Below, piece after piece: positions 28,553 through 37,192 of a DNA stretch of 64,000 nt (the first letter of the stretch is position 1; the number at the start of each line of letters is the position of its first letter). Source of the DNA: Polynucleobacter hallstattensis (GTDB taxonomy: Bacteria > Pseudomonadota > Gammaproteobacteria > Burkholderiales > Burkholderiaceae). The stretch spans positions 930,001-994,000 of the forward strand of contig NZ_JACVPO010000001.1 in the NCBI RefSeq assembly GCF_018881835.1. The letters are read 5' to 3'. The position numbers were made by a program, and so were the translations under genes. Under the pieces are notes generated by a model. That model was not told the DNA's origin, did no database searches, and was given only the letters and a program-made list of their open reading frames with translations.

Positions 28553-29128
28553 ATGCTTCAAAAGTTTGGCGTAGTTCTGGCACTTGCATTTCTACTTTCT
28601 GCTTGTAGTCCTAAATTAGATTGGCGGACTGTGCAGTCTCCACAAGAGGGTTATAGCGCTCTCTTTCCAGGTAAGCCTGAAAAGATTGAGCGACGACTAC
28701 CTTATCAAAATCAAGAAATTCCACAAACCTTGGAAGCAGTCAAAATTGATGATGATATTTATTCGGTGGGTGCGATTCGTTTGAGTCAAGAGCAAGCTAG
28801 CCTAGCGCCTAATTTATTAGAGCAGGTGCAAGGTAACTTATTGAACCGCGCAAATGTAACTCTGGAGAGTGCCGTTAGTATTGATGCGCTTTATCGGACT
28901 GCAAATAAACAGCGTGCTGCTACGAAAGATTATTTTTTAGAATTTAAATCTTCGGGCAGGGTAGAGCAGTCAATGCGAGTTCGTTGGATCACCAGAATGA
29001 CGCCAGACAACGGACTTTGGATTTATCAGATCTCGGTTTTGCATACTGCACCAGCACGAGTGGATGCCAAAACGTTTTTCTCTGAAGAGGCGTACTCAAG
29101 TTTCTTTGATGAGTTTCATCCGGAATAG
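28553..29128 (+). CDS. Putative lipoprotein of unknown function
   Basis: 191-residue protein starting MLQKFGVVLALAFLLSACSP, a lipoprotein signal peptide with lipobox LSAC. The mature part begins LDWRTVQSPQEGYSALFPGKPEK, a pattern seen in many uncharacterised betaproteobacterial proteins that compare themselves to DUF1795/PsbP-like folds, but I do not assign a family firmly. The ATG at 28553 lies four bases after the lipA stop; longer upstream starts would sit inside lipA. It may ride on the lipA transcript. Confidence 0.78.
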   Translation: MLQKFGVVLALAFLLSACSPKLDWRTVQSPQEGYSALFPGKPEKIERRLPYQNQEIPQTLEAVKIDDDIYSVGAIRLSQEQASLAPNLLEQVQGNLLNRANVTLESAVSIDALYRTANKQRAATKDYFLEFKSSGRVEQSMRVRWITRMTPDNGLWIYQISVLHTAPARVDAKTFFSEEAYSSFFDEFHPE

Positions 29129-29153
29129 TTTCCAGATGAAACAAAAATTCTGC

Positions 29154-29408
29154 TTAAGACTTTTCGAGGGCGGCTACTTTAGCTTCGAGAGCTTCTAACT
29201 TTTCTCTAGTCTTGGCCAGCACTTTAGATTGCAGCTCAAACTCTTCGCGAGTAACCAAGTCCATTTTCTGAAAACCTTGATTCATCATGGCGCGCACATT
29301 CTTTTCAATCTCTTGCGCTGGTGAATTACGAATGGCATCGCCAACCTTGTTTTGCATATCGCTAGCAATACGCTGGATTTGTTCTAGGATTTCACCTGGT
29401 TTTTGCAT
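29154..29408 (-). CDS. ubiK: Ubiquinone biosynthesis accessory factor UbiK (BMFP/YqiC family)
   Basis: 84-residue protein of the BMFP family. The N-terminal helix (residues 1-45) is amphipathic and membrane-active (ILEQIQRIASDMQNKVGDA), and the C-terminal half is a coiled coil (EEFELQSKVLAKTREKLEA, about 55-74) that trimerises in known members. UbiK assists the soluble Ubi complex in aerobic ubiquinone synthesis in E. coli; the role here is by family. It is divergent from the torF-glnK-amtB unit and shares the 260-base intergenic region. Confidence 0.88.
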   Translation of the reverse strand: MQKPGEILEQIQRIASDMQNKVGDAIRNSPAQEIEKNVRAMMNQGFQKMDLVTREEFELQSKVLAKTREKLEALEAKVAALEKS

Positions 29409-29509
29409 AATGCTGACCGCCGTTCTATTGAAATTTGCTTAAAAGATACAGATGGTATTTTAAGTTGTTGGGCTAAAAACAGCCGAAACCAGGTAAAAAA
29501 TGCTATACG

Positions 29510-29559
29510 TGCACCAAAATGAACGAAAATGGGGCATATCCAAGCACCAAAGTTGGGCA
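29510..29559 (+). promoter_or_regulatory. Two candidate NtrC-type binding sites upstream of torF-glnK-amtB
   Basis: Within the 260-base gap 29409-29668, TGCACCAAAATGAACG (29510-29525) and AGCACCAAAGTTGGGCA (29543-29559) resemble the NtrC palindrome TGCACCA-N3-TGGTGCA. Equivalent bases are 33 bp apart, about three helical turns, close to the spacing of the strong E. coli glnA sites. A weak sigma-54-like element (ATGATCACTCCATGC, 29610-29624) follows, but lacks the -24 GG. The rest of the gap shows no other clear signal. Binding is inferred from pattern and neighbouring nitrogen genes. Confidence 0.45.
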
Positions 29560-29668
29560 TAAGCCTTATTTAGGGGAATTGCAGCAAATTCAGGGGGAGC
29601 CCAAGATTCATGATCACTCCATGCAATAAAGCATTCATCCCTTTTTTATGACCACTAAGGAGTTTCAT

Positions 29669-30520
29669 ATGAAAACGATTCAAAAGACAGCCATCGCTCT
29701 TGCAGCTTCTGGCTTATTCGCAACGGCAGCATTTGCACAGACAGCTCCTGCAGCTGAGGCTCCAGAAGTTAGTCCTGTTACAGCCAACGTGACAGTAACA
29801 AACGACTATCGTTACCGTGGTATCACACAGTCAAACTATCAGCCTGCCATTCAAGGCGGCTTTGATTACGCTCATGAAAGCGGTCTTTATATTGGCAACT
29901 GGAACAGTTCGATTAATTGGATTTCCAATACAACAGCTGGAGGCGTAAGAGCCCCGCTGGAAATGGATTTCTACGGCGGCTTTAAGAAGGAATTAATTGG
30001 CGAAGGTTTTGCTTCTGACTTCGGTATCTTGCAGTATTACTACAACCAAACTGGAAAAAACTATAACGGCAATATGGTGAATCCAAACACCACTGAGCTG
30101 TACGCTGCTCAGAACTTCACATTCGGCCCTGTAAGTGGTTTTGTCAAATTGAACTATGCGCTTACCAATATTTTCGGCATTCCAAGCAGCACCGGATCTT
30201 ACTATCCTGATTTAACGGCAAACTATGACACTGGTGTTTGGGGTATCACTTTAAACGGACACATTGGTTATCAGTACGTTGCTGGTCAGCCGGGATCTCA
30301 GGGCGGAATTAGCAATACCAACAAAAATATTAGCTATACCGATTTTAAATTGGGCGCAACTAAAGATTTTGGCGGGGGTCTTTCACTGTCAGCAGCTTAT
30401 GTTTCGACCAACGCTAATCCTAGCTGGTGGAGCACATATACAGGCGGTACAAATGGAGGCACTGCAAACGGATCTGCTGGTCGTCCAGGTGCCGTTGTAG
30501 CGCTCACAAAAACTTTCTAA
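29669..30520 (+). CDS. TorF family putative porin
   Basis: 283-residue outer-membrane beta-barrel protein of the TorF-like (Gcw_chp, TIGR02001) family. A signal peptide ends near AAFAQ (about residue 23). The hallmark VTVTNDYRYRGITQSNYQPAIQ is at about 41-62, followed by alternating amphipathic strands and the terminal ALTKTF, with C-terminal Phe as in porins. The start ATG at 29669 is preceded by AAGGAG; an upstream in-frame ATG at 29648 lacks it. Lying just before glnK and amtB, it may pass small nitrogen compounds across the outer membrane (inference). Confidence 0.88.
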   Translation: MKTIQKTAIALAASGLFATAAFAQTAPAAEAPEVSPVTANVTVTNDYRYRGITQSNYQPAIQGGFDYAHESGLYIGNWNSSINWISNTTAGGVRAPLEMDFYGGFKKELIGEGFASDFGILQYYYNQTGKNYNGNMVNPNTTELYAAQNFTFGPVSGFVKLNYALTNIFGIPSSTGSYYPDLTANYDTGVWGITLNGHIGYQYVAGQPGSQGGISNTNKNISYTDFKLGATKDFGGGLSLSAAYVSTNANPSWWSTYTGGTNGGTANGSAGRPGAVVALTKTF

Positions 30521-30533
30521 TTCCTTCCTCTGA

Positions 30534-30884
<351 letters not shown>

Positions 30885-30897
30885 AGAGAGGTTCAAA

Positions 30898-32355
30898 ATG
30901 TTAACTTGGATGAAACGACTCCTAGCTGGAAGCGCAATGGCCTTAGCTATTGGTGCGACTAGTGTGATGGTAGCTTCACCGGCTTTTGCTGATGAGGCTA
31001 AGCCAGTTGCTGCTGCAGCTGCAGTTGCTGCTGCTCCTGCATTAGTCCCAAATAAAGGTGATACAGCTTGGATACTAGTGTGTACAGCATTAGTCATCTT
31101 GATGACATTGCCTGGTTTGGCTTTGTTTTACGGCGGTTTAACACGTAGCAAAAACATTCTTTCTGTACTTGTACAGTGTATGTTTGTATTTGCGTTAATT
31201 ACGGTGTTGTGGTCTCTCTATGGATACAGCTTTGCATTTACTGAAGGTGGCGCATTCATTGGTGGACTCGATCGTTTGTTCTTAGCTGGTATTACTCCAG
31301 ACTCCGTTGCCGCAACATTTAGCAAAGGCATTGTGATTCCTGAGTATGTATTTATGGCCTTCCAAGCTGCATTTGCAACGATTACTTGCTGCTTGATCGT
31401 TGGTTCATTTGCTGAGCGTGCTAAGTTTTCTGCAATCGTGTTGTTTGTAATTCTTTGGTTCACTTTCAGCTACTTGCCAATCGCTCACATGGTTTGGTTC
31501 TGGCCTGGTCCTGATGACATCAAAGATGCTGCATCACTTGAAGCAATCACAGCGCGTGCTGGTTGGTTGTGGCAGAAGGGTGTTCTCGACTTTGCTGGCG
31601 GTACCGTTGTTCACATCAATGCTGCGATTGCAGGTTTGGTAGGTTCATTCGTAGTCGGCAAACGTTTAGGTTACGGCAAAGAAGCGATGAAGCCACACAA
31701 CTTAGTATTCGTAATGATTGGTGCTTCACTCTTGTGGTTCGGTTGGTTTGGTTTTAATGCCGGTTCTGCTCTCGAAGCAAACGGTAGTGCAGCCTTGGCA
31801 TTCGTAAACACATTATTGGCAACCGCTGCAGCAGTATTGAGCTGGTCTGTAGCTGAGTGGGTTCTTAAAGGAAAGCCTTCCATGTTGGGTGGCGCATCTG
31901 GTTGCGTAGCAGGTTTAGTTGCGATTACTCCTGCTGCTGGTTTCGTTGGTCCAATGGGCGCCCTAGTAATCGGTGCTGCTGCTGGCGCTATCTGCTTGTG
32001 GGGTGTTTCTGGTCTCAAGAAGCTTTTGGGTTCAGATGACAGCTTAGACGTATTCGGTGTGCACGGCGTTGGCGGTATCTTGGGCGCTTTGTTAACCGGT
32101 GTGTTTGCAGACCCAGCTTTAGGTGGAACAGGTATTTGGGATTATGTAGCGAATGCTGCAGCCCCTGATTACTCCATCGCTAGCCAATTATGGATTCAGA
32201 GCCAAGGCGTGATCGTGACCTTAATTTGGTCGGGCGTTGTTTCTTATATCGCCTTCAAATTGGTTGATATTGTGGTTGGCCTGCGAGTTAAAGAAGATGA
32301 AGAGCGTGAAGGTTTGGACATCAGCTCACACGGTGAGTCCGCTTACGAGTCTTAA
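30898..32355 (+). CDS. amtB: Ammonium transporter AmtB
   Basis: Inner-membrane ammonium channel of the Amt/Rh family, 485 residues. A cleavable signal (about 1-29, ending SPAFA) and an Ala-rich linker precede eleven membrane helices. Twin pore histidines are in GGTVVHINAAIAG and FGVHGVGGILGAL; FAERAKFSA and WFGWFGFNAGS are family marks. The start ATG at 30898 follows AGAGAGG; longer frames run back inside glnK and are not credible. Two hairpin terminators follow. Confidence 0.95.
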   Translation: MLTWMKRLLAGSAMALAIGATSVMVASPAFADEAKPVAAAAAVAAAPALVPNKGDTAWILVCTALVILMTLPGLALFYGGLTRSKNILSVLVQCMFVFALITVLWSLYGYSFAFTEGGAFIGGLDRLFLAGITPDSVAATFSKGIVIPEYVFMAFQAAFATITCCLIVGSFAERAKFSAIVLFVILWFTFSYLPIAHMVWFWPGPDDIKDAASLEAITARAGWLWQKGVLDFAGGTVVHINAAIAGLVGSFVVGKRLGYGKEAMKPHNLVFVMIGASLLWFGWFGFNAGSALEANGSAALAFVNTLLATAAAVLSWSVAEWVLKGKPSMLGGASGCVAGLVAITPAAGFVGPMGALVIGAAAGAICLWGVSGLKKLLGSDDSLDVFGVHGVGGILGALLTGVFADPALGGTGIWDYVANAAAPDYSIASQLWIQSQGVIVTLIWSGVVSYIAFKLVDIVVGLRVKEDEEREGLDISSHGESAYES

Positions 32356-32373
32356 TTAGCTGTTTTACCCCTC

Positions 32374-32405
32374 ACTGGGCGGCTTTAGTAGGCTGCCCAG
32401 TTTTT
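32374..32405 (+). terminator. Rho-independent terminator after amtB
   Basis: Stem CTGGGCGGC pairing with GCTGCCCAG (one G-T pair), an 8-base loop, then TTTTT. It lies 19 bases after the amtB stop and ends the torF-glnK-amtB unit. Confidence 0.8.
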
Positions 32406-32408
32406 AAG

Positions 32409-32440
32409 CGCGGGATCCTCGGATTCCGCGTCTTTCTTTT
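32409..32440 (+). terminator. Second tandem hairpin terminator before gshA
   Basis: Arms CGCGGGATCC and GGATTCCGCG pair with one G-T pair; the innermost pair must open because only two bases lie between them. A T-rich run (TCTTTCTTTT) follows. It backs up the first amtB terminator and separates it from gshA, which starts 22 bases later. Confidence 0.6.
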
Positions 32441-32461
32441 AAAAAATCTTACAATGGTGAA

Positions 32462-33760
32462 ATGGTTCCACATCTCATCACTGCCCTTAGCGGCCCTCTT
32501 CACGATCTCGAGTCGAAGGTATTAGAAGCAACTCCAACGATTGAGCGCTGGTTCAGGCTTGAGTGGCAAGAGCACACTCCGCCGTTTTACTGCTCAGTTG
32601 ACTTGCGTAACGCCGGCTTTAAGCTTGCACCAGTTGATACCAACCTCTTCCCTGGTGGCTTTAATAACCTCTCACCCCAAATGTTGCCTTTAGCAGTTCA
32701 GGCAGCAATGGCGGCAATCGAGAAGATTTGCCCGGAAGCAAAAAATTTACTATTAATACCTGAGAGACACACTCGCAATACTTTCTATTTACAGAATATC
32801 GCGCGCTTATCTTCGATCTTGCGTCAAGCCGGTCTGAATGTCCGCCTGGGCACTTTGTCTGATGAAATTAAAAAGCCAACTTGGATTGACTTGCCCGATG
32901 GCAATCGTCTCTTGATGGAGCCTTTGTCTCGTTTGGGTCTAAAGAAGCAACGTCTTGGATTAAAAGATTTTGACCCTTGTTCAATTTTGCTGAACAACGA
33001 TTTATCAGCAGGCATTCCTCCGATCTTAGAAAATCTACACGAGCAGTATCTCTTGCCGGGTCTGCATGCTGGCTGGCATGTGCGCCGCAAGTCTAAGCAC
33101 TTTACTGCTTACGATGAGGTTGCTAAGAAGTTTGCGAAGGTAGTTGATATTGACCCCTGGATGATTAATCCTTATTTTGCTAGCTGCTCTGATGTGAACT
33201 TTCATGAGCGCAAGGGCGAAGAAGAATTACAAGCTGCTGTCGAGAAAGTTTTAAAGAAGACTGCCAAAAAATATCGCGAGTACGGCATTAAAGAGAAACC
33301 TTACGTTGTTGTCAAAGCAGATGCTGGTACATATGGCATGGGTGTGATGGTGGTGAGTGACCCCGCGCAACTTAAAGACCTTAACCGCAAAGACCGCAAT
33401 AAAATGAGTGTTGTAAAAGAAGGTCTTGAGGTAAGTGATGTTTTGATTCAAGAGGGTGTCTATACCTTCGAGAAGGTCAATGAAGCTGTTGCGGAGCCAG
33501 TGGTGTACATGATCGATCGCTATGTGATTGGTGGCTTCTATCGGGTGCACACTGACCGCGGCCCTGATGAGAATTTGAATGCCCCAGGCATGCATTTTGT
33601 ACCCTTGGCATTTGAGCAAAACTCTATCCCAGATTTAGGTGCAAAGCCTGGCAGCGCACCGCCAAATCGTTTTTATCTATATGGTGTCGTCGCTCGTCTA
33701 GCCTTACTGGCGGCCTCTCTAGAGCTAGAGCGCTCTGATCCTAATGCTGAAGCTGCTTAA
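32462..33760 (+). CDS. gshA: Glutamate-cysteine ligase, betaproteobacterial type
   Basis: First step of glutathione synthesis. The 432-residue protein belongs to the GshA family of Acidithiobacillus/Burkholderiales type rather than the E. coli type: marks are FYCSVDLRNAGFKLAPVDTN and FPGGFNNLSPQ near residues 41-70, then the ATP-grasp-like region YVVVKADAGTYGMGVMVV (about 281-298) and VVYMIDRYVIGGFYRVH. It is followed 17 bases later by gshB, so both glutathione genes form a unit. Confidence 0.92.
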   Translation: MVPHLITALSGPLHDLESKVLEATPTIERWFRLEWQEHTPPFYCSVDLRNAGFKLAPVDTNLFPGGFNNLSPQMLPLAVQAAMAAIEKICPEAKNLLLIPERHTRNTFYLQNIARLSSILRQAGLNVRLGTLSDEIKKPTWIDLPDGNRLLMEPLSRLGLKKQRLGLKDFDPCSILLNNDLSAGIPPILENLHEQYLLPGLHAGWHVRRKSKHFTAYDEVAKKFAKVVDIDPWMINPYFASCSDVNFHERKGEEELQAAVEKVLKKTAKKYREYGIKEKPYVVVKADAGTYGMGVMVVSDPAQLKDLNRKDRNKMSVVKEGLEVSDVLIQEGVYTFEKVNEAVAEPVVYMIDRYVIGGFYRVHTDRGPDENLNAPGMHFVPLAFEQNSIPDLGAKPGSAPPNRFYLYGVVARLALLAASLELERSDPNAEAA

Positions 33761-33777
33761 TTTATTCGGATACTGAT

Positions 33778-34719
33778 ATGAACCTGCTTTTCATTGCGGA
33801 TCCTTTAGCATCTTTTAAGATTAGTAAGGATTCCACTTTAGCAATGATGCGAGTTGCGCAAGAAGCGGGGCATCAACTTTGGTTTTGCGAAAGTCGCAAT
33901 ATTCTATGGAGAAACGATTTTGTAGTGGCAGATTGCCAGTCTCTCGACATCAAACCAGGCGGTACTACATGGTTTGAATTGGGCTCTGTAGAAGATCGCC
34001 CACTCAATACTTTCAGCGCAGTCATGATGCGCTCAGACCCGCCATTTGATATTGAATATCTTAATACCACGTGGCTATTGTCGGCTGCGGTTCGTCAGGG
34101 TGCGAGAGTATTTAATAATCCAACTGCTATTCGAGATCATTCTGAAAAGATATCCATCACCGAGTTTCCGGAACTCATTCCGCCAACTTTAGTAACACGC
34201 GAACTCAGTGCGATTGAGGTGTTTCATCAAGAGCATCAAGATATTGTGATTAAGCCCTTAGACGGTATGGGTGGTATGGGTGTATTCCGCGTTGGGCCAG
34301 ATGCCTTAAATCTTGCTAGCATTGTTGAGACACTAGGTGAGAATGGTGCACGTACTTTGATGGTTCAAAGATTCTTGCCGGAGATCATGCAAGGTGATAA
34401 ACGAGTATTGCTGATCGGTGGTCAGGTAGTACCATTTTCATTAGCTCGTATTCCGCAGGGCAGTGAAATCCGAGGCAATTTGGCTGCTGGCGGTAAGGGT
34501 GTGGCAATGCCACTGACAGATGCCGAGATAAAAGTTGCTGAGCGCTTGGCCCCCATTTTGAATGCCCGAGGCTTATTCTTGGTAGGATTAGATTTAATTG
34601 GTGCGTATGTCACAGAAATTAATGTGACCAGCCCAACTTGTTTTGTAGAGATTACCGAGCAAAGTGGATTTGATGTCCCAAAATTTTGGTTAACCGCGCT
34701 TGAAAAGGCATTGACATAA
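33778..34719 (+). CDS. gshB: Glutathione synthetase
   Basis: ATP-grasp enzyme joining glycine to gamma-glutamylcysteine, 313 residues as usual. N-terminal domain starts LLFIADPLASFKISKDST; the substrate region includes MMRSDPPFDIEYLNTTWLL (about 82-100). ATP-grasp motifs are IVIKPLDGMGGMGVFR (about 156-171), LVGLDLIGAYVTEINVTSPT (about 267-286). It ends two bases before the EIIA gene, suggesting a gshA-gshB-PTS transcript. Confidence 0.96.
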   Translation: MNLLFIADPLASFKISKDSTLAMMRVAQEAGHQLWFCESRNILWRNDFVVADCQSLDIKPGGTTWFELGSVEDRPLNTFSAVMMRSDPPFDIEYLNTTWLLSAAVRQGARVFNNPTAIRDHSEKISITEFPELIPPTLVTRELSAIEVFHQEHQDIVIKPLDGMGGMGVFRVGPDALNLASIVETLGENGARTLMVQRFLPEIMQGDKRVLLIGGQVVPFSLARIPQGSEIRGNLAAGGKGVAMPLTDAEIKVAERLAPILNARGLFLVGLDLIGAYVTEINVTSPTCFVEITEQSGFDVPKFWLTALEKALT

Positions 34720-34721
34720 AC

Positions 34722-35156
34722 ATGGTTGGAATCGTCATCGTTGCCCATACCCCGGTAGCAAGTGCAATGCTTGGTTTTGCTGAGCATGCTTTCGGTGTGG
34801 CGCCAGAGAGAGTGAGGGCTGTCGACGTTCCGCCCTACGAAGATATAAAAGTCAGTTTCGATCGGGTCTTAAAAGCGGCCTACGGAGTAAATTCAGGTCA
34901 GGGCGTTTTAATTTTGACTGATGTGATGGGTGCCACTCCAGCCAATGTAGCGTCTAAGCTTGAAGCTCTGGGCCCGCTATCAGGCTTGAATGCCCCCGTA
35001 GTTGTTTTAGCGGGACTCAATTTACCTATGTTGATGCGATGTATCTCCCATCGCGGCGAGGGCTTGGAAGAATTGGCGCATAAAGCGCTACAAGGTGGCC
35101 AAAATGGCATCCTGCGTTTAGGTTCTAAAACCCCACAAGCTACTACAGAGAAATAG
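34722..35156 (+). CDS. PTS EIIA component, mannose/fructose-like
   Basis: 144-residue EIIA of the mannose-family fold. The phosphorylatable histidine is in IVAHTPVASAML (about residue 9), and LTDVMGATPANVAS (about 66-79) is the second family mark. No EIIB or EIIC gene follows; instead HPr and EI do. This arrangement, common in betaproteobacteria, points to a regulatory phosphorelay rather than sugar uptake (inference). Spacing of 2 bases from gshB and 8 bases to ptsH supports cotranscription. Confidence 0.9.
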   Translation: MVGIVIVAHTPVASAMLGFAEHAFGVAPERVRAVDVPPYEDIKVSFDRVLKAAYGVNSGQGVLILTDVMGATPANVASKLEALGPLSGLNAPVVVLAGLNLPMLMRCISHRGEGLEELAHKALQGGQNGILRLGSKTPQATTEK

Positions 35157-35164
35157 GACTCGAT

Positions 35165-35434
35165 ATGCCTGTTGCTGAAATCGAAATTATTAATAAGTTG
35201 GGCTTACATGCTCGAGCATCAGCCAAGCTATCGCAGCTTGCTGCTGAATTTCCTTGCGAAGTCTTATTGTCCCGTAATGGTCGTCAAATCAATGCTAAAA
35301 GCATTATGGGTGTCATGATGCTGGCCGCTGGTATTGGAAGTACAGTCACTCTAGAAACTGTTGGGGAAAAAGAAGATGCGGCAATGCAAGCTTTAACTGC
35401 ATTAATCAATGATCGATTTGGTGAGGGCGAATAA
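35165..35434 (+). CDS. ptsH: Phosphocarrier protein HPr
   Basis: 89-residue HPr. The phosphoryl-accepting His is in NKLGLHARASAKL (about residue 16), and NAKSIMGVMMLAA (about 43-55) contains the serine at the position phosphorylated by HPr kinase in organisms that have it; HPr kinase is not in this window. Accepts phosphate from the following EI and passes it to EIIA proteins such as the upstream one. Two bases separate it from ptsI. Confidence 0.95.
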   Translation: MPVAEIEIINKLGLHARASAKLSQLAAEFPCEVLLSRNGRQINAKSIMGVMMLAAGIGSTVTLETVGEKEDAAMQALTALINDRFGEGE

Positions 35435-35436
35435 GG

Positions 35437-37188
35437 ATGACTTTTGCTTTGCACGGAATAGCAGTTTCCAAGGGCATTGCCATTGGAAAGGCCGTACTGA
35501 TATCGCGTGCTGCATTAGAGGTTAGTCATTACTTAGTTGAAGTCGGCAAAGAAGAAGTTGAGGCCCAAAAATTATTAGATGCTTTTGAGCAGGTGCGCCA
35601 GGAATTGGAGCAGTTGCGTCAAGGTTTACCTAAAGACGCGCCACAAGAAATGGCTGCGTTCTTAGATGTTCACGGCATGATCTTAGCTGACCCTGCTTTG
35701 GCCGAAAAGCCTATTAAATTAATTCGCACTCAGAGGTTAAATGCTGCTTGGGCCTTAACAACCGAGCTCAATGATCTTTTAGAGCAATTTGCAGGCATTG
35801 AGGACACCTATTTAAAAGAGCGTGCTAACGATATTCGTCAGGTGGCAGAGCGCGTTATTAAGGCCTTGAATGCCCAGCAAAAAGATCCTTTAAATGATGC
35901 TGAATTTTTGCCTGCAAGCGATATCGGTATTGAGTCGATTATTGTTGCCCACGACATTGCTCCTCATGACATGCTGCGTTTTAAAGAGCATGCCTTTACG
36001 GGGTTTGTAACGGATCTCGGTGGTAAGACCTCTCATACCGCCATTGTTGCGCGCAGCATGGAAATTCCTGCAGTAGTCGGTGTACGGCACGCCAGTGAAA
36101 TGATTCGTCATGGTGATTGGCTGATATTGGATGGAGAGCATGGGGTTGTCGTTGTTGCGCCCGATGAACAACTTCTTGCCGAGTATCGAAAACTACAAGC
36201 TCAAGCATTAAAAGAGGCTCGCAAGCTAAAGCAGTTAAAGCATTCCAAGACAGAAACAGCTGATCGTGTCGAGATTGAGTTATCTGCCAATATTGAATTG
36301 CCCGAAGATGCTATTCAGGCAGTGAAGTTGGGTGCTGTAGGTGTTGGTTTATTTCGCTCTGAATTTTTATTTATGGATCGCAAGCAGGCCTTGCCTGATG
36401 AAGAGCGGCAGTATCAAGAATACCGTCGCGTAGTCGATTTAATGCATGGTCTGCCCGTCAATATTAGAACCATTGATGTTGGTGCCGATAAGGCTCTCGG
36501 TGGTGGTGGCGATGTTTCTCAAACTGGTACGTCACCTCTTGGATTGCGTGCTATTCGCTGGTCTTTGACAGAGCCTGAAATCTTTTTAACGCAACTTAGG
36601 GCGATTTTGCGTGCATCGGCTCATGGTCAGGCGCGCATCATGATTCCGATGCTTGCCCATGCCAAAGAAATCGATGAAACATTTAGGTTGATTGAAAAAG
36701 CTAAGCAGCAATTACATCAGCGTAGCCAGGCATTTAATCCAAATATTCAAGTTGGCGCAATGATTGAAATTCCGGCAGCTGCTTTGATGCTACCGTTATT
36801 TATCAATCGATTCGATTTTCTTTCTATTGGCACTAACGACTTGATTCAGTACACCTTGGCAATTGATCGCGCAGATCACGCGGTAGCACATTTATATGAT
36901 CCTTTGCATCCAGCCATTTTGAATTTGCTGTTTAGCATCATAGATCAAGCTAAGCGTGCTGATGTGCCGATTGCTGTTTGCGGCGAGATGGCCGGCGACC
37001 CTGCGTTAACAAAACTATTGCTTGCCTTTGGGCTGACCGATTTTTCTATGCACTTTAGTCAACTGTTGTTGGTCAAGCGTGAGATATTGAATGCAAATGT
37101 AGGACTACTAAAGACGCGTGCTCCTAGGGTTCTTCGCGCTTATGAGCCCGAAGAGCAGGCCAAAGCTTTGGAGTATTTGCTTTCTTAA
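35437..37188 (+). CDS. ptsI: Phosphoenolpyruvate-protein phosphotransferase (EI)
   Basis: 583-residue enzyme I that takes phosphate from PEP and loads HPr. The HPr-binding/His domain contains VTDLGGKTSHTAIVARSMEIP with the active His (about residue 201), and the PEP-binding barrel has LFRSEFLFMDR and DFLSIGTNDLIQYTLAIDR (about 463-481) plus the catalytic cysteine in VCGEMAGD (about 513). Complete and standard. Convergent with moeB, four bases apart. Confidence 0.96.
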   Translation: MTFALHGIAVSKGIAIGKAVLISRAALEVSHYLVEVGKEEVEAQKLLDAFEQVRQELEQLRQGLPKDAPQEMAAFLDVHGMILADPALAEKPIKLIRTQRLNAAWALTTELNDLLEQFAGIEDTYLKERANDIRQVAERVIKALNAQQKDPLNDAEFLPASDIGIESIIVAHDIAPHDMLRFKEHAFTGFVTDLGGKTSHTAIVARSMEIPAVVGVRHASEMIRHGDWLILDGEHGVVVVAPDEQLLAEYRKLQAQALKEARKLKQLKHSKTETADRVEIELSANIELPEDAIQAVKLGAVGVGLFRSEFLFMDRKQALPDEERQYQEYRRVVDLMHGLPVNIRTIDVGADKALGGGGDVSQTGTSPLGLRAIRWSLTEPEIFLTQLRAILRASAHGQARIMIPMLAHAKEIDETFRLIEKAKQQLHQRSQAFNPNIQVGAMIEIPAAALMLPLFINRFDFLSIGTNDLIQYTLAIDRADHAVAHLYDPLHPAILNLLFSIIDQAKRADVPIAVCGEMAGDPALTKLLLAFGLTDFSMHFSQLLLVKREILNANVGLLKTRAPRVLRAYEPEEQAKALEYLLS

Positions 37189-37192
37189 TTCT

